Shown here in pieces: positions 1-10,859 of a stretch of 64,000 nucleotides of DNA. Numbering within the stretch: position 1 is the stretch's first letter; each line of letters opens with the position of its first letter. Origin of the DNA: Seminavis robusta (taxonomy: Eukaryota; Bacillariophyta; Bacillariophyceae; Naviculales; Naviculaceae). The stretch lies in the NCBI GenBank assembly GCA_903772945.1, contig CAICTM010000027.1, forward strand, positions 114,382 to 178,381. Direction: 5' to 3'. The notes below the pieces were generated by a model. That model ran no database searches. It had not been told where the DNA came from and was given only the letters and a program-made list of their open reading frames with translations. The position numbers were made by a program, and so were the translations under genes.

Positions 1-2188
1 GGTTCCCGTCATTCCAGCCGATTCGCCACAGTCTTTCATTAAGAATGCGAGGAAGTACTTGCCGGCGGTGTATGGGGCCATGGTCTACGGAGATAGTTTC
101 CCAAGGAGAGCCCTCTGCTTCCATCTGACCAGATTGCATCAAGAGCACGAGCCAGAAGCATTTGAAGATATCATTCAAACCTCAAATATTCGAGTGCCAA
201 AGATGGACCCACACCGGCAAATCGCTATGTGTCAGCAGCTCAATTTAACCTATGCAAAAATGAGAGAAATGAGAACTTTCTTTTTGGCAGAAGGATGCAA
301 TCCTCTCAACCCGGAGTGGCAAATAAGGAAACTGGAAGCAAAGGTCACCGTTCAACCTACCTTGCTTCGGTTTCGCGAAGAGAAGACCAATCGAACTGGC
401 TGGGTTCGATCGGCTGAGGATGTTGTCAGGAATGAAATCAAATCGGAGGCTTCACGTTGTTCTTTCTGCGGATCATGGCCAAGGAGCGTTTCGTGTTCAC
501 ATTTCAATCCTTTTCATTTCAGGCAAGAGAGTCCGCAAAGAGTCCCATGAACTGATTGGAATGATCAACTGCAGGAAAGACACACGGGAAGTGCTTCTAT
601 CCAGCGGAATTTCACAGGCCGTCAACGAATCCTTGAAGAGCCTCATGGAAAATCCTGGCGGCCTTCCAATCGAGCTGTTTGTTACTGGAGACTTGGCCTT
701 TTATGCTCTTGCTCTTGGCAAGGAAAATATGTCTGGCCAACACTGCTGGGAGTGTCAGTTGATGCGAAGTCAATTCCAAGTCGATCCTACAAAGAAAGGC
801 AGAGCATGGACACTGAGGCTGATGAGGAAAAGATACAACAAACTGGAGAAGAAAGAGCTGAAGCGCACAAACCCGTTCCAGCAGAAGGGCATCAAGACCT
901 TACCTCTCTTTGACTGCATCGAGCCAACAAACTACCTGCCGCCACCGCTCCACTCTGTCGTTCTATTGGTCAATACTCCATATGACTACCTGCAGAAGAT
1001 TGTCTGGTATCGGCTTGAGAATGTGCCGGTGAATTTGATGGAAGCCAGATTTGCCAGAGCGGATGCTGAACTCGAGGTTGGTCGGCTGTGGAAGGACTTG
1101 GTTGACGCAGAGGAACACTGGAATGAAATGTACAACGTGATGACGGAGCTTGTGGGAAATCCAGACACCCAATTCGAAGATACAGACCATGAGCAAGACT
1201 ACGTCCGACATGAGGAGCATCTCAACCTAGCAAAAGCGTGGTTTGAAGAAGCACACAAGGCGCATTCGAAAGCTTCCGATCAGCTGAAGGCAAAAAAGAA
1301 AGCGTTGAAAAAGTTAGAGGACAATAAGAAGGAATACGGCAGGACAGCACAAGACCTGTGGATGGTCATCCAACGGAAGCTTGACAAGCACTACAATGTG
1401 CATATATCCTCTTACCATGGAGGAGCAATGGAAGGAAATGAGTGTAGGAGGTTGCTCCGAGAAGCGGTACCAATAATGGATGACATTCACCAAATTTTGC
1501 TGGAGCATCTAAACAGTTTGTCGGAGGAAGAGAGGAAGCTGTTCAAAGCTGACCCTGCCGAAGTGGAGCTCTTTTGCGAAGGATTCAAAAGGCTCTTCCA
1601 GTACATGGACGTGATAGCCCATTATTGTTACCAACCGTACGGAAGCATGAGTGATGAGGACGTTATCGACGCTCACAAGGCAATCGATTTGGCAACCGCC
1701 TGTGGCTTCGATTGATGCCGACGATTCCAATCAAAGTTCACGCATGGCAACATCTCAAGGACGCATTGGAGAGACTCAGAGGAATGAAGAGTCACATGGA
1801 AGAAGTCATGGAGAGGTGCCACCAACAAGGCAAGCGCGACAACACAAGGCTGAGGTGCTATCGCGATGATTTCAAAAAGGCTCTCAATATCCTCCGACAC
1901 GCTGCCACAGGCAAGAAGAAGGAAGTCCAGCAGAAGCTAGAGGAGACGCTGGAAGCGAATAAACAGAGAGGCCACAAGAGGAAGAAGTCGGAGCTTGACC
2001 AGGAGATTGCCAAAGAGCGTCGGTCAGTGTATCTCAAATCAATCACATCGTTGCCTCCTTTGGAGAAGGAATACCCAAGGCTGCCAGAGTTACTGAAGCT
2101 TTATCGTAGTGGGCAACCGCAACAACAAGGACAAGATGAAGAGGAGGATGTGCCTGAAGAGGAAGAAGAAGCAACCGTCACGGATTGA
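1..2188 (+). pseudogene. Frameshifted transposase-like protein (5' end outside the window)
   Basis: The coding stretch is open from the left edge and continues to a stop at 2186-2188, but over three reading frames: frame of base 2 up to about 450, another frame to a stop at 1713-1715, then a third. The joined product carries motifs I associate with large transposase-like proteins of stramenopiles: SADHGQGAFR near 450, GDLAFYALALGKENMSG with a following C-x2-C at about 690-755, LPLFD and NYLPPPLHSVVLLVN at 900-970, and a charged coiled-coil stretch at 1200-1330. After the second break comes a KVHAWQHL segment and a basic, then acidic tail. Two breaks in one conserved protein point to a dead copy. 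The superfamily (CACTA, Zisupton or another DDE group) cannot be settled by eye, and no terminal inverted repeat is visible inside the window. Confidence 0.55.
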
Positions 2189-4522
2189 ATATGCCATCGT
2201 CATGGTGGAGGAGTTACGGTGGCTGGAGGAGTTACGGTGGCTGGAGCGAGGAGTTTATTGGATCGATCGATCTATCTCCACGGAGGACAAGAGGAGGATG
2301 TGCCTGAGGAAGAAGATTGAATGCCATCGTCGAGGAGTGAGGAGTTTATCTTATGCAGATATCAATAACACGGCGAGAGGAGGTGCGAGCCACAAAACGG
2401 AGGAATAAATAAATAAATAGGAATAAATAAATAAATAGGATTTTTACTGACGTACGTGTTAACTTCAACCCTAAACCGATTCGAACGGTAATCCTGGATT
2501 TAAGTGGCAAATTCCTGTAGTTTCTACGTGAGCTGAGGTGCGTAGCCTCTTGTGCGACAGTGAACGTACTCCTGGTTTTTAGTTGTCAAACTTCGAGCAA
2601 TAGATGATTTAAGATCTGTAGCTGAATTGCACAAGTGCTTTATCCAGATGATTCCAGATAGATGATGATCTCCAGATCCAGATGCCAAGATTCATAGCTA
2701 GATTCGATCAGCTATTCGATCCATGCACTTGTACCGGTACTGGGAGCCCTTCTAGCACGCTCCAATAGTCTCCCGTTGACTCGCCAGAACGGCAACTTTC
2801 CTTGGCTATTAAATCCCATTTCAGATGGGGGACAAAACTAGTAATGGTGCCAGGCAGCTTCCGTTTCAGCTCGTTTTTGCCCATGCTCTGTGCCTGCCCA
2901 CTGGAGCATTATTACAGACATCGTGGCAGCAACACGGAAGTGCTTTCATCTTTTATTGCTGTTACATGTGGACTACAATCCCCTAATGGATCATGGAGCT
3001 AACTAGCTAACTACTAGCTAGAGTAACAGCTTTGAGCCTTTCTCCTTTCGCTACTCAGAGTAACAGTCATTCAGTAATAATTTGATTACTGGAGTAGTTC
3101 ACTAGAGGGTGAATCGAATGTTTCAGTCTCCCCGTGGCTGGTTTTTACTGGTAAGTATGAATTACATGTAGTTATAGATGTATGTGTTTGGCTAGCTAGA
3201 GCTCACCGGTAATAGTATACATCAGTCCAATTGATCGACCATCGAGCAAAATCCGGAAAGGCCAGTTGACGTTTATTTCTTTAGTGCTGCCTTTTCAATA
3301 GGTTTCGGTAGGTTTTGCTGACGAGGGAGGGAGGAGGGTTCACAGCTAGCTACGGAACTTACTCGAGTAGCTACTAGCTAGCCAGAGCTGGGCAGCAGCT
3401 TCAGTGGTAGAAGAGGTGAAGGATGAATATCATCATGATGCATGAATGCTCCCGAAAGGCGAACGAAAAAAGAAGCCGCCAGACCTGTCCCACGTGCATA
3501 GATTCCACACAGACATGAATCAGAGCATCACAGCAGCCACAAGTAACAAGTAGTGGGTTTTACATCGTCAGTTGGCTCGCGCTATGCAACAAGGAGAACG
3601 GTATGGTAGTACCTGGTACTTCTAGACAACAGCTCAGGCGACAAGAAAGCCATTGGAAGCAAGTTGGGAGGTGTGAAAACAATCAATCTCTCAGGCTGCA
3701 TGGGAGGACTGAAACAGGCCTAGCTAGGACAACCAGAAGCAAGAGTTGCTGAAAGTTCAATTCAGAGTTCAGGGCAGAGCGGCCGGTGAGATCAAAACAT
3801 CAGCACTGGCGCAGGAAAAAGAACCTGCCAGGCCTGTCTGCCACACGTCGCACGTGCACACCAGGAGCTCGCATGTACCGTATCAAAGCTGCAAACAACA
3901 TCCGAAGCAACTGAGTGTATGATGCATACCGCAAGATAAGGGGAACCCAGAATTTCAAGAGGAGGCCAGGAGGAGGATCTTTTCTTGGCTTCCTTCCGCA
4001 GGATGTCAATGATCAAGTCGGATGTGCAGAATGCATGTTTCACAAATTTCTCCAGTCAATTCATCGGAAAAGGGGGAGCAAGAAGCTCACGAACCCCTCA
4101 CGACTTGCGGCGCTTTGCTCATGCGATCCATTCACAGGACGTTAGCTAGCCAGCGGAAGTGGCACTCTTTTCTTTCTCACGCAGCTGGACAGCTGTGGCG
4201 ACCACATGCGTCGAGTCGAGTCGAGTCCCGATCTTTTTGTGTCTCTAATGTTAACCCTACCGTTAATGTCCATCTGCTGGGACTGCTACTGCAGTCTTGA
4301 TTTTTCGAGCACCTTCGTGGGACGAGCTCTAGATTCTTCGTTGCAACGGCAAAGTGGCTGTTGAATCGACAAAGAAATTTCTGGTGCGTTGTCTCCGTCG
4401 CCATCGGTGCACCCGAAATAGTCCTGCCACTCATTCATTCAGCACAAATCCCGGGAGCACCACTGCCATAATATGAAAGATTGGCATTGGCATTGGCATT
4501 CAGCTACACCGACGACGCAACA
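2189..4522. other. Intergenic spacer
   Basis: No convincing gene is seen here. The stretch holds an AAATAAAT microsatellite (about 2403-2441) just after the transposase relic, a short duplication (GAGTTACGGTGGCTGGAG, about 2210-2245) at its edge, and many CTAGCTAG and TACATGTA words. A TTGGCA hexamer is repeated three times at about 4481-4500, just upstream of the next gene. The short open frames at 3790-4430 lie on both strands and look random. Confidence 0.6.
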
Positions 4523-6350
4523 ATGAAGACCACGACCATGTTCGACACGAGCACAATGCGCGACGTGTTTTCGAGTGCGCAGCATAATATGAAAGGATTG
4601 ACAGCGAACATGTCACAAGGAATGGACGGCCTCGGAGCTCTAGGCATGACAGCTTTGGAACGAGTGCAGTCGGCCGGTGGAAGCTGCGGATTTAGCCGTA
4701 GCCATCCCAACAGTTACTGAACAAAAGCGAATTTCTGATCATGCAGCGAATGGTCCCTCTTCGACTTCCGTAACTACAGACGGGGCTCCAATATCCTCAC
4801 GCAGTATTCGCACTGAGGAAGCTAGTGCAGCGAAAACCGACGATACCAAGAAGGATCTCCAGGTCAGTTGCACCAACGCGGACTTTCAATTCAAAGCGGG
4901 ATCAAACCGTCCCCAACCTGCTCGTATCTGCAAAAAAGTTTCAGTTGGACTCAACAATGAGGGGGAAACAGAAGCTTGGATAGGCGACTCTGCTGCTCAC
5001 GTAGAATGTCTACTACTGAAATCGCCGACCGGCGTCAACTCGCATCCTTTTTGTCAAGGCCAGGACCGGCTATGTCTCAAGCTACTGCGGGGTCACGGCC
5101 TGATCCAGGACGAAGACGACGACGAGAAAAGCCCCAAGTCACCGTCCACCGTTACGAACCTACAAATTGACTGCATGGATCATAGTACGCAGCAATGGAA
5201 GGTTCTTGCTCGTTTCGCGGTTCAAGCAGCGGATCCCATTTGGGGAGGACCGCTGTATACCTTTGATCTGTTAGCACACCCCCAGGACACGATACTGATC
5301 AGCCTACTGGATGCCAAAGAAGATGAGCTAGCCACTGTCCAAGTATCCGTAGAGCGCCTCTTGAACGCGCAGGGTACGACTCGTGTAAACCGGTGGCTCA
5401 ACTTTGAAGGACTTGGCGCAAAGGATGATGCTCGGATACAGCTCCGATTGGCAGAGGTACATGACGCCACTCTGCGTCCACAAGAGGCGTGTCCTATTCT
5501 TGGTCCCGGTCCTTCATTGCCCTCCATGATGACGAGCTATGTCATTCGCAAGGAAATCCTATATGCGAGTGCCCCCGTTCTTCTCAACGTGTACGACGTG
5601 TCGCTCTCCGAGAATGTCGCCAAACTCAATGACTACCTCAAGCCCCTTGGCGCCGGTGGAATCTTTCATGGGGCTATTGAAATTCATGGAAAAGAGTACT
5701 CCTTTGGTGGGACACGAGACAGATGGTTTCGGGGGACCGGTGTCTTTTCGTGTGGGCCCAAACAATGTCCCATTCATCATTACAAGGAATCCGTTTATCT
5801 CGGCGATTGCGATTTGACTCCAGAACAAGTGCAAATGATCATTCTGCAGCTCGAACCAAAATGGCTCGCCAAGGACTACAATCTGTTTCGCAAGAATTGC
5901 TGTTTCTTCTCCCAAGAGCTAGCCATTGAACTGGGAGTGGGAGACTTACCCAAGTGGGTCTACTCCTTGGCAGAGAATACTCAAGGCATGGAGCCTCATT
6001 TGATCAAACTGAACAAGTTCATTATTGACTTTCAAAAACGACGAAATCAACAGCAGCAGGACACCAAAAAGGCGGGTGCCAATAGCAGACTCGGTGCTAC
6101 TGACATACCCAAAAAGACACGCTCGAAGTCAAAAGCTCCAGAAGAAATGGCCACGGAAGTTATGCTGGATCATGCTATGGCAGCAAGGATTCAACGCAGT
6201 TACAGAAAATCTCATATACGGCCACAGAAATCGAGTTTGGCCCATTCTGGGCAGAAATCGAGTGTAGTAGCCAATTCTGGGCAGAAATCTGTTCGTCCTC
6301 GACAGAAATCGAGTTTGGTTCGCTCTATGAGGAAGGTTTTGTCTCGTTGA
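4523..6350 (+). CDS. C2 domain plus PPPDE (DeSI-like) cysteine peptidase
   Basis: About 596 residues. Residues roughly 130-280 look like a C2-type domain (LCLKLLRGHGL, then DPIWGGPLYTFDL and a closing WLNFEG). The PPPDE peptidase domain follows at about 350-480: it starts LLNVYDVS, has the nucleophile-partner histidine in IFHGAI (near 369) and the cysteine in LFRKNCCFFSQEL (near 446). Proteins of this family remove SUMO or ubiquitin from substrates; the C2 fusion suggests membrane or lipid association. A short IQ-like helix (AARIQRSYRK) and a triplicated basic QKSS motif close the protein. The first ATG, 4523, lies in a different frame from the domains. A 37-nt GT-AG intron at 4677-4713 restores one frame, but it is very short, so a frameshift is the alternative. 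The domain calls are safe; the N-terminus is not. Confidence 0.8.
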
Positions 6351-6664
6351 ATCGTAAATGTGCTGATCACAAGTACAGGCGGATACTCATCCCCTCACTC
6401 TAGAAGAGTTGGTACAGCGTAGGCGATTAAAATCCTACTATTGGACAACTTGGTGGCATTGCAAGTTCATTCTTAGGAGAGTTTTTCTAGCATTCAGAGA
6501 TTGACCATGGGAGCTATTCAGCCCACTGCCTCTCGGTACATGCAGCTGTACATGCTCCTTCTTGCTCAGACAGCACACTTCGCCAGCTCTGTGCAACACG
6601 TACCACTACTTCGCAGAGACTTTGTGATATGGGATAGGTTGGTCACAAGAAATGGCCCCTGCCT
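6351..6664. other. Short spacer between convergent genes
   Basis: It holds the 3' flanks of the PPPDE gene (+) and the four-exon gene (-). No gene is seen. Confidence 0.6.
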
Positions 6665-8422
6665 TTACAGCATCTTTTTGAACGAACTCGCTAGCCCTCT
6701 TGCTAATAAATGCTTGTTCATACCAAGAGACGTTTGGCTGGTTTTGGAATCGTCTGCCACAAAGGGACCTATATCATCAGTCTCTTTAAGACCATAGCGC
6801 AGCGGTACGTTTAGACCGGCCACTTCACAGCCAGGTATTTGTGGGGTGACATCAGCACGGGAAAGCAACAGAGTCAACTCAGAGATAGTAAACGAAAGCT
6901 GCATGTGTCTCGCTTCAATCACGTGAAGACTCGGGAGACGTTTTGACTGCCAAATTTCGCTTTCATCAGAAGCAGCTGCTTGAAACCATTTTTCGTGAGT
7001 TTGAAATAACTGAATAATGGCACGAAGTGAGAGCCGCGAACGAGTGACAGTCGACTCTCGGACCAGCCCCATGCTACATGTACCGGTACCAACAGCACGG
7101 AAATCTTAGAAGAGTGCACTTACTCATTCGTACAAAACTGGTCAAGGGGCTGAGAGCCATCATACTCAACAATTGGATAGTCTGGGTATTGAAGTGCTTC
7201 TTTCCCAATTATGCAGAACTGGTTTCGGTGTGCCATCAGGCAGATCCTCCGTAGAGTTTCTTTGTCCTTACCAACACCCACAAGCCCGGATCTCTCACGA
7301 AAGGACAACTCAACCTCGCCTTGATCTACAAACTCGCTGATGGGTTCTTCTATTGACAAGAGGTAGTGAAACAGAAGAATCTCGTCGTTATCAACGGCTG
7401 TGCCACTAGCATTGTCACAGCGAGAGGAAGCAGACGTTCGCTGTGGAGGTTCTGGGCATTGATCACGGCATTGACGCTGCCATTGGTGCTCTCGGGATTT
7501 CCGCGAGCGCTTCGTTGTGTTTGGGGAGTGGCTGCTTCTACTACTATTGTCCGAGTTTTCAATCTTTCTCTTCGACCTGCTTCCATGACGAGGTCCTGTC
7601 AGGTCGACAAAGTTGTGGAATGAAATGTTGATACGAGACCTGTTTTGCTCAGTGATAGGCATCCTGATACTTCCGTTGAACTGGTTTGCAGTTGTTCCCG
7701 CATCACTCAGGCTCAGTTTGCTTCTGGAAACTAAGTTGCTTGGGTCGATCGACTTAGCGGTGGCTTTCGCAATCTTGTTGGATAGACGTTTGAACGTATG
7801 GTAAACGTGGAAAAGACGAACCATGGTGTCTTCTCTGCCATCGGGTCTATACTACAGAGTGGGCGGAGGAGAGGGTGGGAAGGGGGCCGCGAACGCGATT
7901 GTAAGGCAAACTCGACTGCATGCAATGCTGGATGATGTGAAGCAACAATAGCACGAACCATTGTCCACATCACCCCTCCTTTGGTTCCGCAATATTCTTC
8001 TCTCCCCTCAGGGTAGCAGTACCTCTGCTGGAATTGGGATGCCGTCTTTGGATATTGAGGTCCACTCAGTCTCCAGTCACTCGGCTTTGTTGCTTCTGGC
8101 GAGGCCACGAGGTGTCTCAAATGCGAGGGGATCTCGGAGAAGTCGAGAGGACGGCGCGTCTTGTACAGAACATAGAGGCCATCTGTGAAAGCAAGAAACG
8201 AGATGCAAACTTTTTTAAGTCTAAGCGACGGTCTGGCGTTGACGTGCATGGTCATGCCAAATAGCCTTTACCTTCAAATTCAAAGGACGGAGGAGTCAAC
8301 TTGAATGATGTTGGCCCCACGGGTACGATCTTTAATTGCAGCTCAGGAATTGGAGGCTTGTTGTGGTAGATGCACTCAAATACCGAGCTGATGATAGAGA
8401 AGGGGAGCCTCGCCGTGGCCAT
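6665..8422 (-). CDS. Four-exon gene of unknown function
   Basis: I do not recognise this protein. Exons on the minus strand are 8422-8272, 8182 to 7974 or 7959, 7851-7124 and 7073-6665, with introns of 89, about 110-120 and 50 bp. The first junction (donor GTAAAG, acceptor TTTCACAG) turns FEFE into FEFED followed by GLYVLYKTRRPLDF. The second intron ends in a strong pyrimidine tract (CCCACTCTGTAG). The last joins TGTACGAATGA to CATGGGGCTG through a GTAAGT donor. The product is about 470 residues: a compact N-terminal third, a Ser/Arg-rich linker in the middle of exon 3, and a second structured part from DNDEILLFHYLL onward. No signal peptide or membrane helix is visible. The ATG at 8422 is the first one linked to exon 1, but the frame stays open upstream, so more 5' sequence is possible. 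Confidence 0.6.
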
Positions 8423-9036
8423 TGTCAACTTTTCGGCACTTGGGTAGAGAAGAGTGGATTGATGAAACTTCCAGGCAAACTCAGGTTATGGCCCACCCCA
8501 TGCTGTTTTATGGCCAAATTCGCTCGATAACTCAACCCATTCAGACCACCGGTACGCTGAGTGGTGTTCGTGAAACTCGCCCGATTCCCGTCTGTCTCAT
8601 TTAGCTATCGTGGGCATTCTTACGTGATAGAGTAGTTGCATCCATGCGAAACCCGACGTCACCGGAGTCGCAATGACTTCTTTGCGAGGTGTCAAGCTCA
8701 ACGGGCCATACACAATGGGATTACTTGGGATTGAGGGATGTCTGTCTCAAGGCGTGAACGGAAGGCAGGAAAAACGTTCGGCGTTTTATAACTTCGAACC
8801 AAGCGATGAGTTGTCATTTGGAAAAGGAACGTCGCTACTGGTTAGCATATGGGTTGGTTGGTGCTTCTGCGAAACAACGATTTCTGCGCTTTACGTACCG
8901 GTACTCCATGGTGCCACGTGCAATGCAAGGCAATGCCTCCGGATTTTCGCCCGTACTACCTGTAGCTTCGGGGCAGGTACCGTACATGTGACACCTCCAT
9001 AATTGGCAATCCTTGGTGGATCAATCAATGAGTATC
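8423..9036. other. Intergenic spacer
   Basis: It lies between two minus-strand genes and must contain the promoter of the four-exon gene. A short open frame at 8673-9002 on the plus strand has no recognisable motif. Words of the TACCGGTA and TACATGT type recur. Confidence 0.5.
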
Positions 9037-10125
9037 TTAGAAAGTGACATGATCCTGATCCGAGTATCCAAGCTCTGCGAGACCTGGAATGCAGGCAAAT
9101 TTGATCATTGGAGGGGGTCCGCACATGAAGAATTGTTGTTGACTGCCAGGAATGATAAGATGTTTTTCAATCATGTCCTTATTGATAAATCCCTCCGAGT
9201 ACTTCCACCCGTCCGGTGCCTTGTCCAGAGTGTAATGCAATGAAAATCGATCGGGGAATTCCTTTTGCAAAGCCTCCAGTTCACGTTGTACCAAAATGTC
9301 TTTTTCGGCTGCCATAGAAAGAAATCGTACGTATTCGTGTGGAATGTCATTGGTTGGCAAGAAATCACAAACAGAAGAGAGAGAAATGTCTGTCAGAGGA
9401 AGCAACCCCGGAACATGATGCGCAAAGTTCAACAGTAAGGCGGGAATGCATGGCCATATATATTGAAACTTACTCTGGTTGGCATAAATCAGTTTTACCC
9501 TGGTCATGTCATTTGGGTTTCTGAAAATAGCATGCAAAATCTGTAGCATGGGTGTGATTCCAGTTCCTCCTGCCATCATTCCAATGGCATTGCAGGATCG
9601 CTCTTGCATCTTTTTCCCCAATGGCTTGACTTTGAATTTTCCATTGCCAAAGTATTCCATATGTCCCTTGGGCCCCTTCATCAGTATTTTGTCTCCAATG
9701 GACAGAGATTCCAAATGTTGACTCATTTGTCCACCATCGGGAAATTTAGGGTGGACACCTGCCTTGTATACCTTGATGACAAAGGATACCTTTCCAATGG
9801 AGTCGTTGTCGGTAACCGGAGTGTAGGATCGTTGAACTGACTGACCATCTTTGTTTGTGAATTTGAGTGTCATGTGCTGTCCCGTGGGAAGACCCAAGAC
9901 GTATCCTTCTGGCAGGGCAAACGTGAATTTGCGCGTGTCGTGGGACAATTCTTGCTTTTCAATCAACGGGTATTTTTCAAAATCCTTGGCAATTTCCAGC
10001 ACTTTGGGAGGTCCCTTGATGAGTGGGTTCACAGCCAAGATTACAAACATGGAGCCCAGAAAAATAGCCAAGGCCAGTGCCAGAGTTGGCAGCCATTCCC
10101 CAGCAGAAGAATCCACAGGCTCCAT
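9037..10125 (-). CDS. NADH-cytochrome b5 reductase
   Basis: This FAD enzyme passes electrons from NADH to cytochrome b5, feeding fatty-acid desaturation and related microsomal or mitochondrial outer-membrane reactions. There are two exons, 10125-9474 and 9308-9037; the intron at 9473-9309 (165 bp, donor GTAAGT) interrupts the line VKLIYANQ-T-EKDILVQREL exactly where family members read through. The spliced product has about 307 residues, normal for the family. It shows an N-terminal membrane anchor (about 13-33), the FAD-binding RSYTPV (99-104), GGQMSQHL with LSIGD, the NAD-binding motif AGGTGITPM (185-193) and CGPPPM near the C-terminus, ending in phenylalanine as family members do. The retained intron also keeps an open frame, so an automated single-exon call would give a false 362-residue protein. 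Confidence 0.93.
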   Translation of the reverse strand: MEPVDSSAGEWLPTLALALAIFLGSMFVILAVNPLIKGPPKVLEIAKDFEKYPLIEKQELSHDTRKFTFALPEGYVLGLPTGQHMTLKFTNKDGQSVQRSYTPVTDNDSIGKVSFVIKVYKAGVHPKFPDGGQMSQHLESLSIGDKILMKGPKGHMEYFGNGKFKVKPLGKKMQERSCNAIGMMAGGTGITPMLQILHAIFRNPNDMTRVKLIYANQSKFQYIWPCIPALLLNFAHHVPGLLPLTDISLSSVCDFLPTNDIPHEYVRFLSMAAEKDILVQRELEALQKEFPDRFSLHYTLDKAPDGWKYSEGFINKDMIEKHLIIPGSQQQFFMCGPPPMIKFACIPGLAELGYSDQDHVTF

Positions 10126-10859
10126 GATGAATAAAAAACCTTTTGGTTTCAGCTAAGAATAGTTCGATTGTCTCAACAAACCAAATCAAACAAGTACTAT
10201 CCTATCAGCAACCCGGCAATGCGGCCACAGCTTGCGGCTTTCTTACAAGTTGGTAGTGGTACTAGCTAGTATGTGCTCTGTGCGATGCTGCAAGTTCGGC
10301 AATGGAGTTGTGTCCCCCAAAGCTCGTCGCACACGGTGACGCATGTCCACGGTGTGAAGCAACCCGGATCTGACTCACTCACTCAAACACACTTTGGGTC
10401 ACGGATTGATTCGTCATACTTGTTTGTTTGCGTGGTCTAGCAAGCGCCGTGGAACTTTGGAAGGCGACAGGATGCTGCCACCCAAGACCGCAGCCAACAG
10501 AGACGGATGGAGGTTTAGTGTAGGGAAGTTATCTATGGAAGCCGGTGAGGGGCCAGGCTTAGGCAAAGAAGACGCGGAATTCGGGAGATAGAGACTGCTC
10601 CAAATGTCCTTCTAAACCTGATTGAATCATTCTGTCTTTTGACAAACCCGTGTTGGGCATCGCTTTGTCTAGAGTTACGGTAGGAGGCTCTTGTTAGCCA
10701 GTTTCGTTGCGCATTTGCCCACTGTTCCACTTTTTTACCAGCTAGCATTAGAACTAGATTCGATTCAGCTAGGAATTCTGACGATCAAGCAGATATCTAC
10801 AGGTTTAACGTTGAACTTCCAGCGCGTGGAATAATAGCCACATAGCAGCCAACATGCAA
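10126..10859. other. Intergenic spacer
   Basis: The promoter side of the reductase gene meets the 3' side of the glycosyltransferase gene here. I see no gene in it. Confidence 0.6.

Noticed and set aside
2470-2550. tRNA-like T arm (ACCG, TTCGAAT, CGGT on the minus strand)
   Set aside because: The rest of the cloverleaf does not form: no D arm or acceptor pairing at the right distance.
8673-9002. Plus-strand frame of 109 codons
   Set aside because: No motif, no good start context, and it lies in the promoter region of a minus-strand gene.
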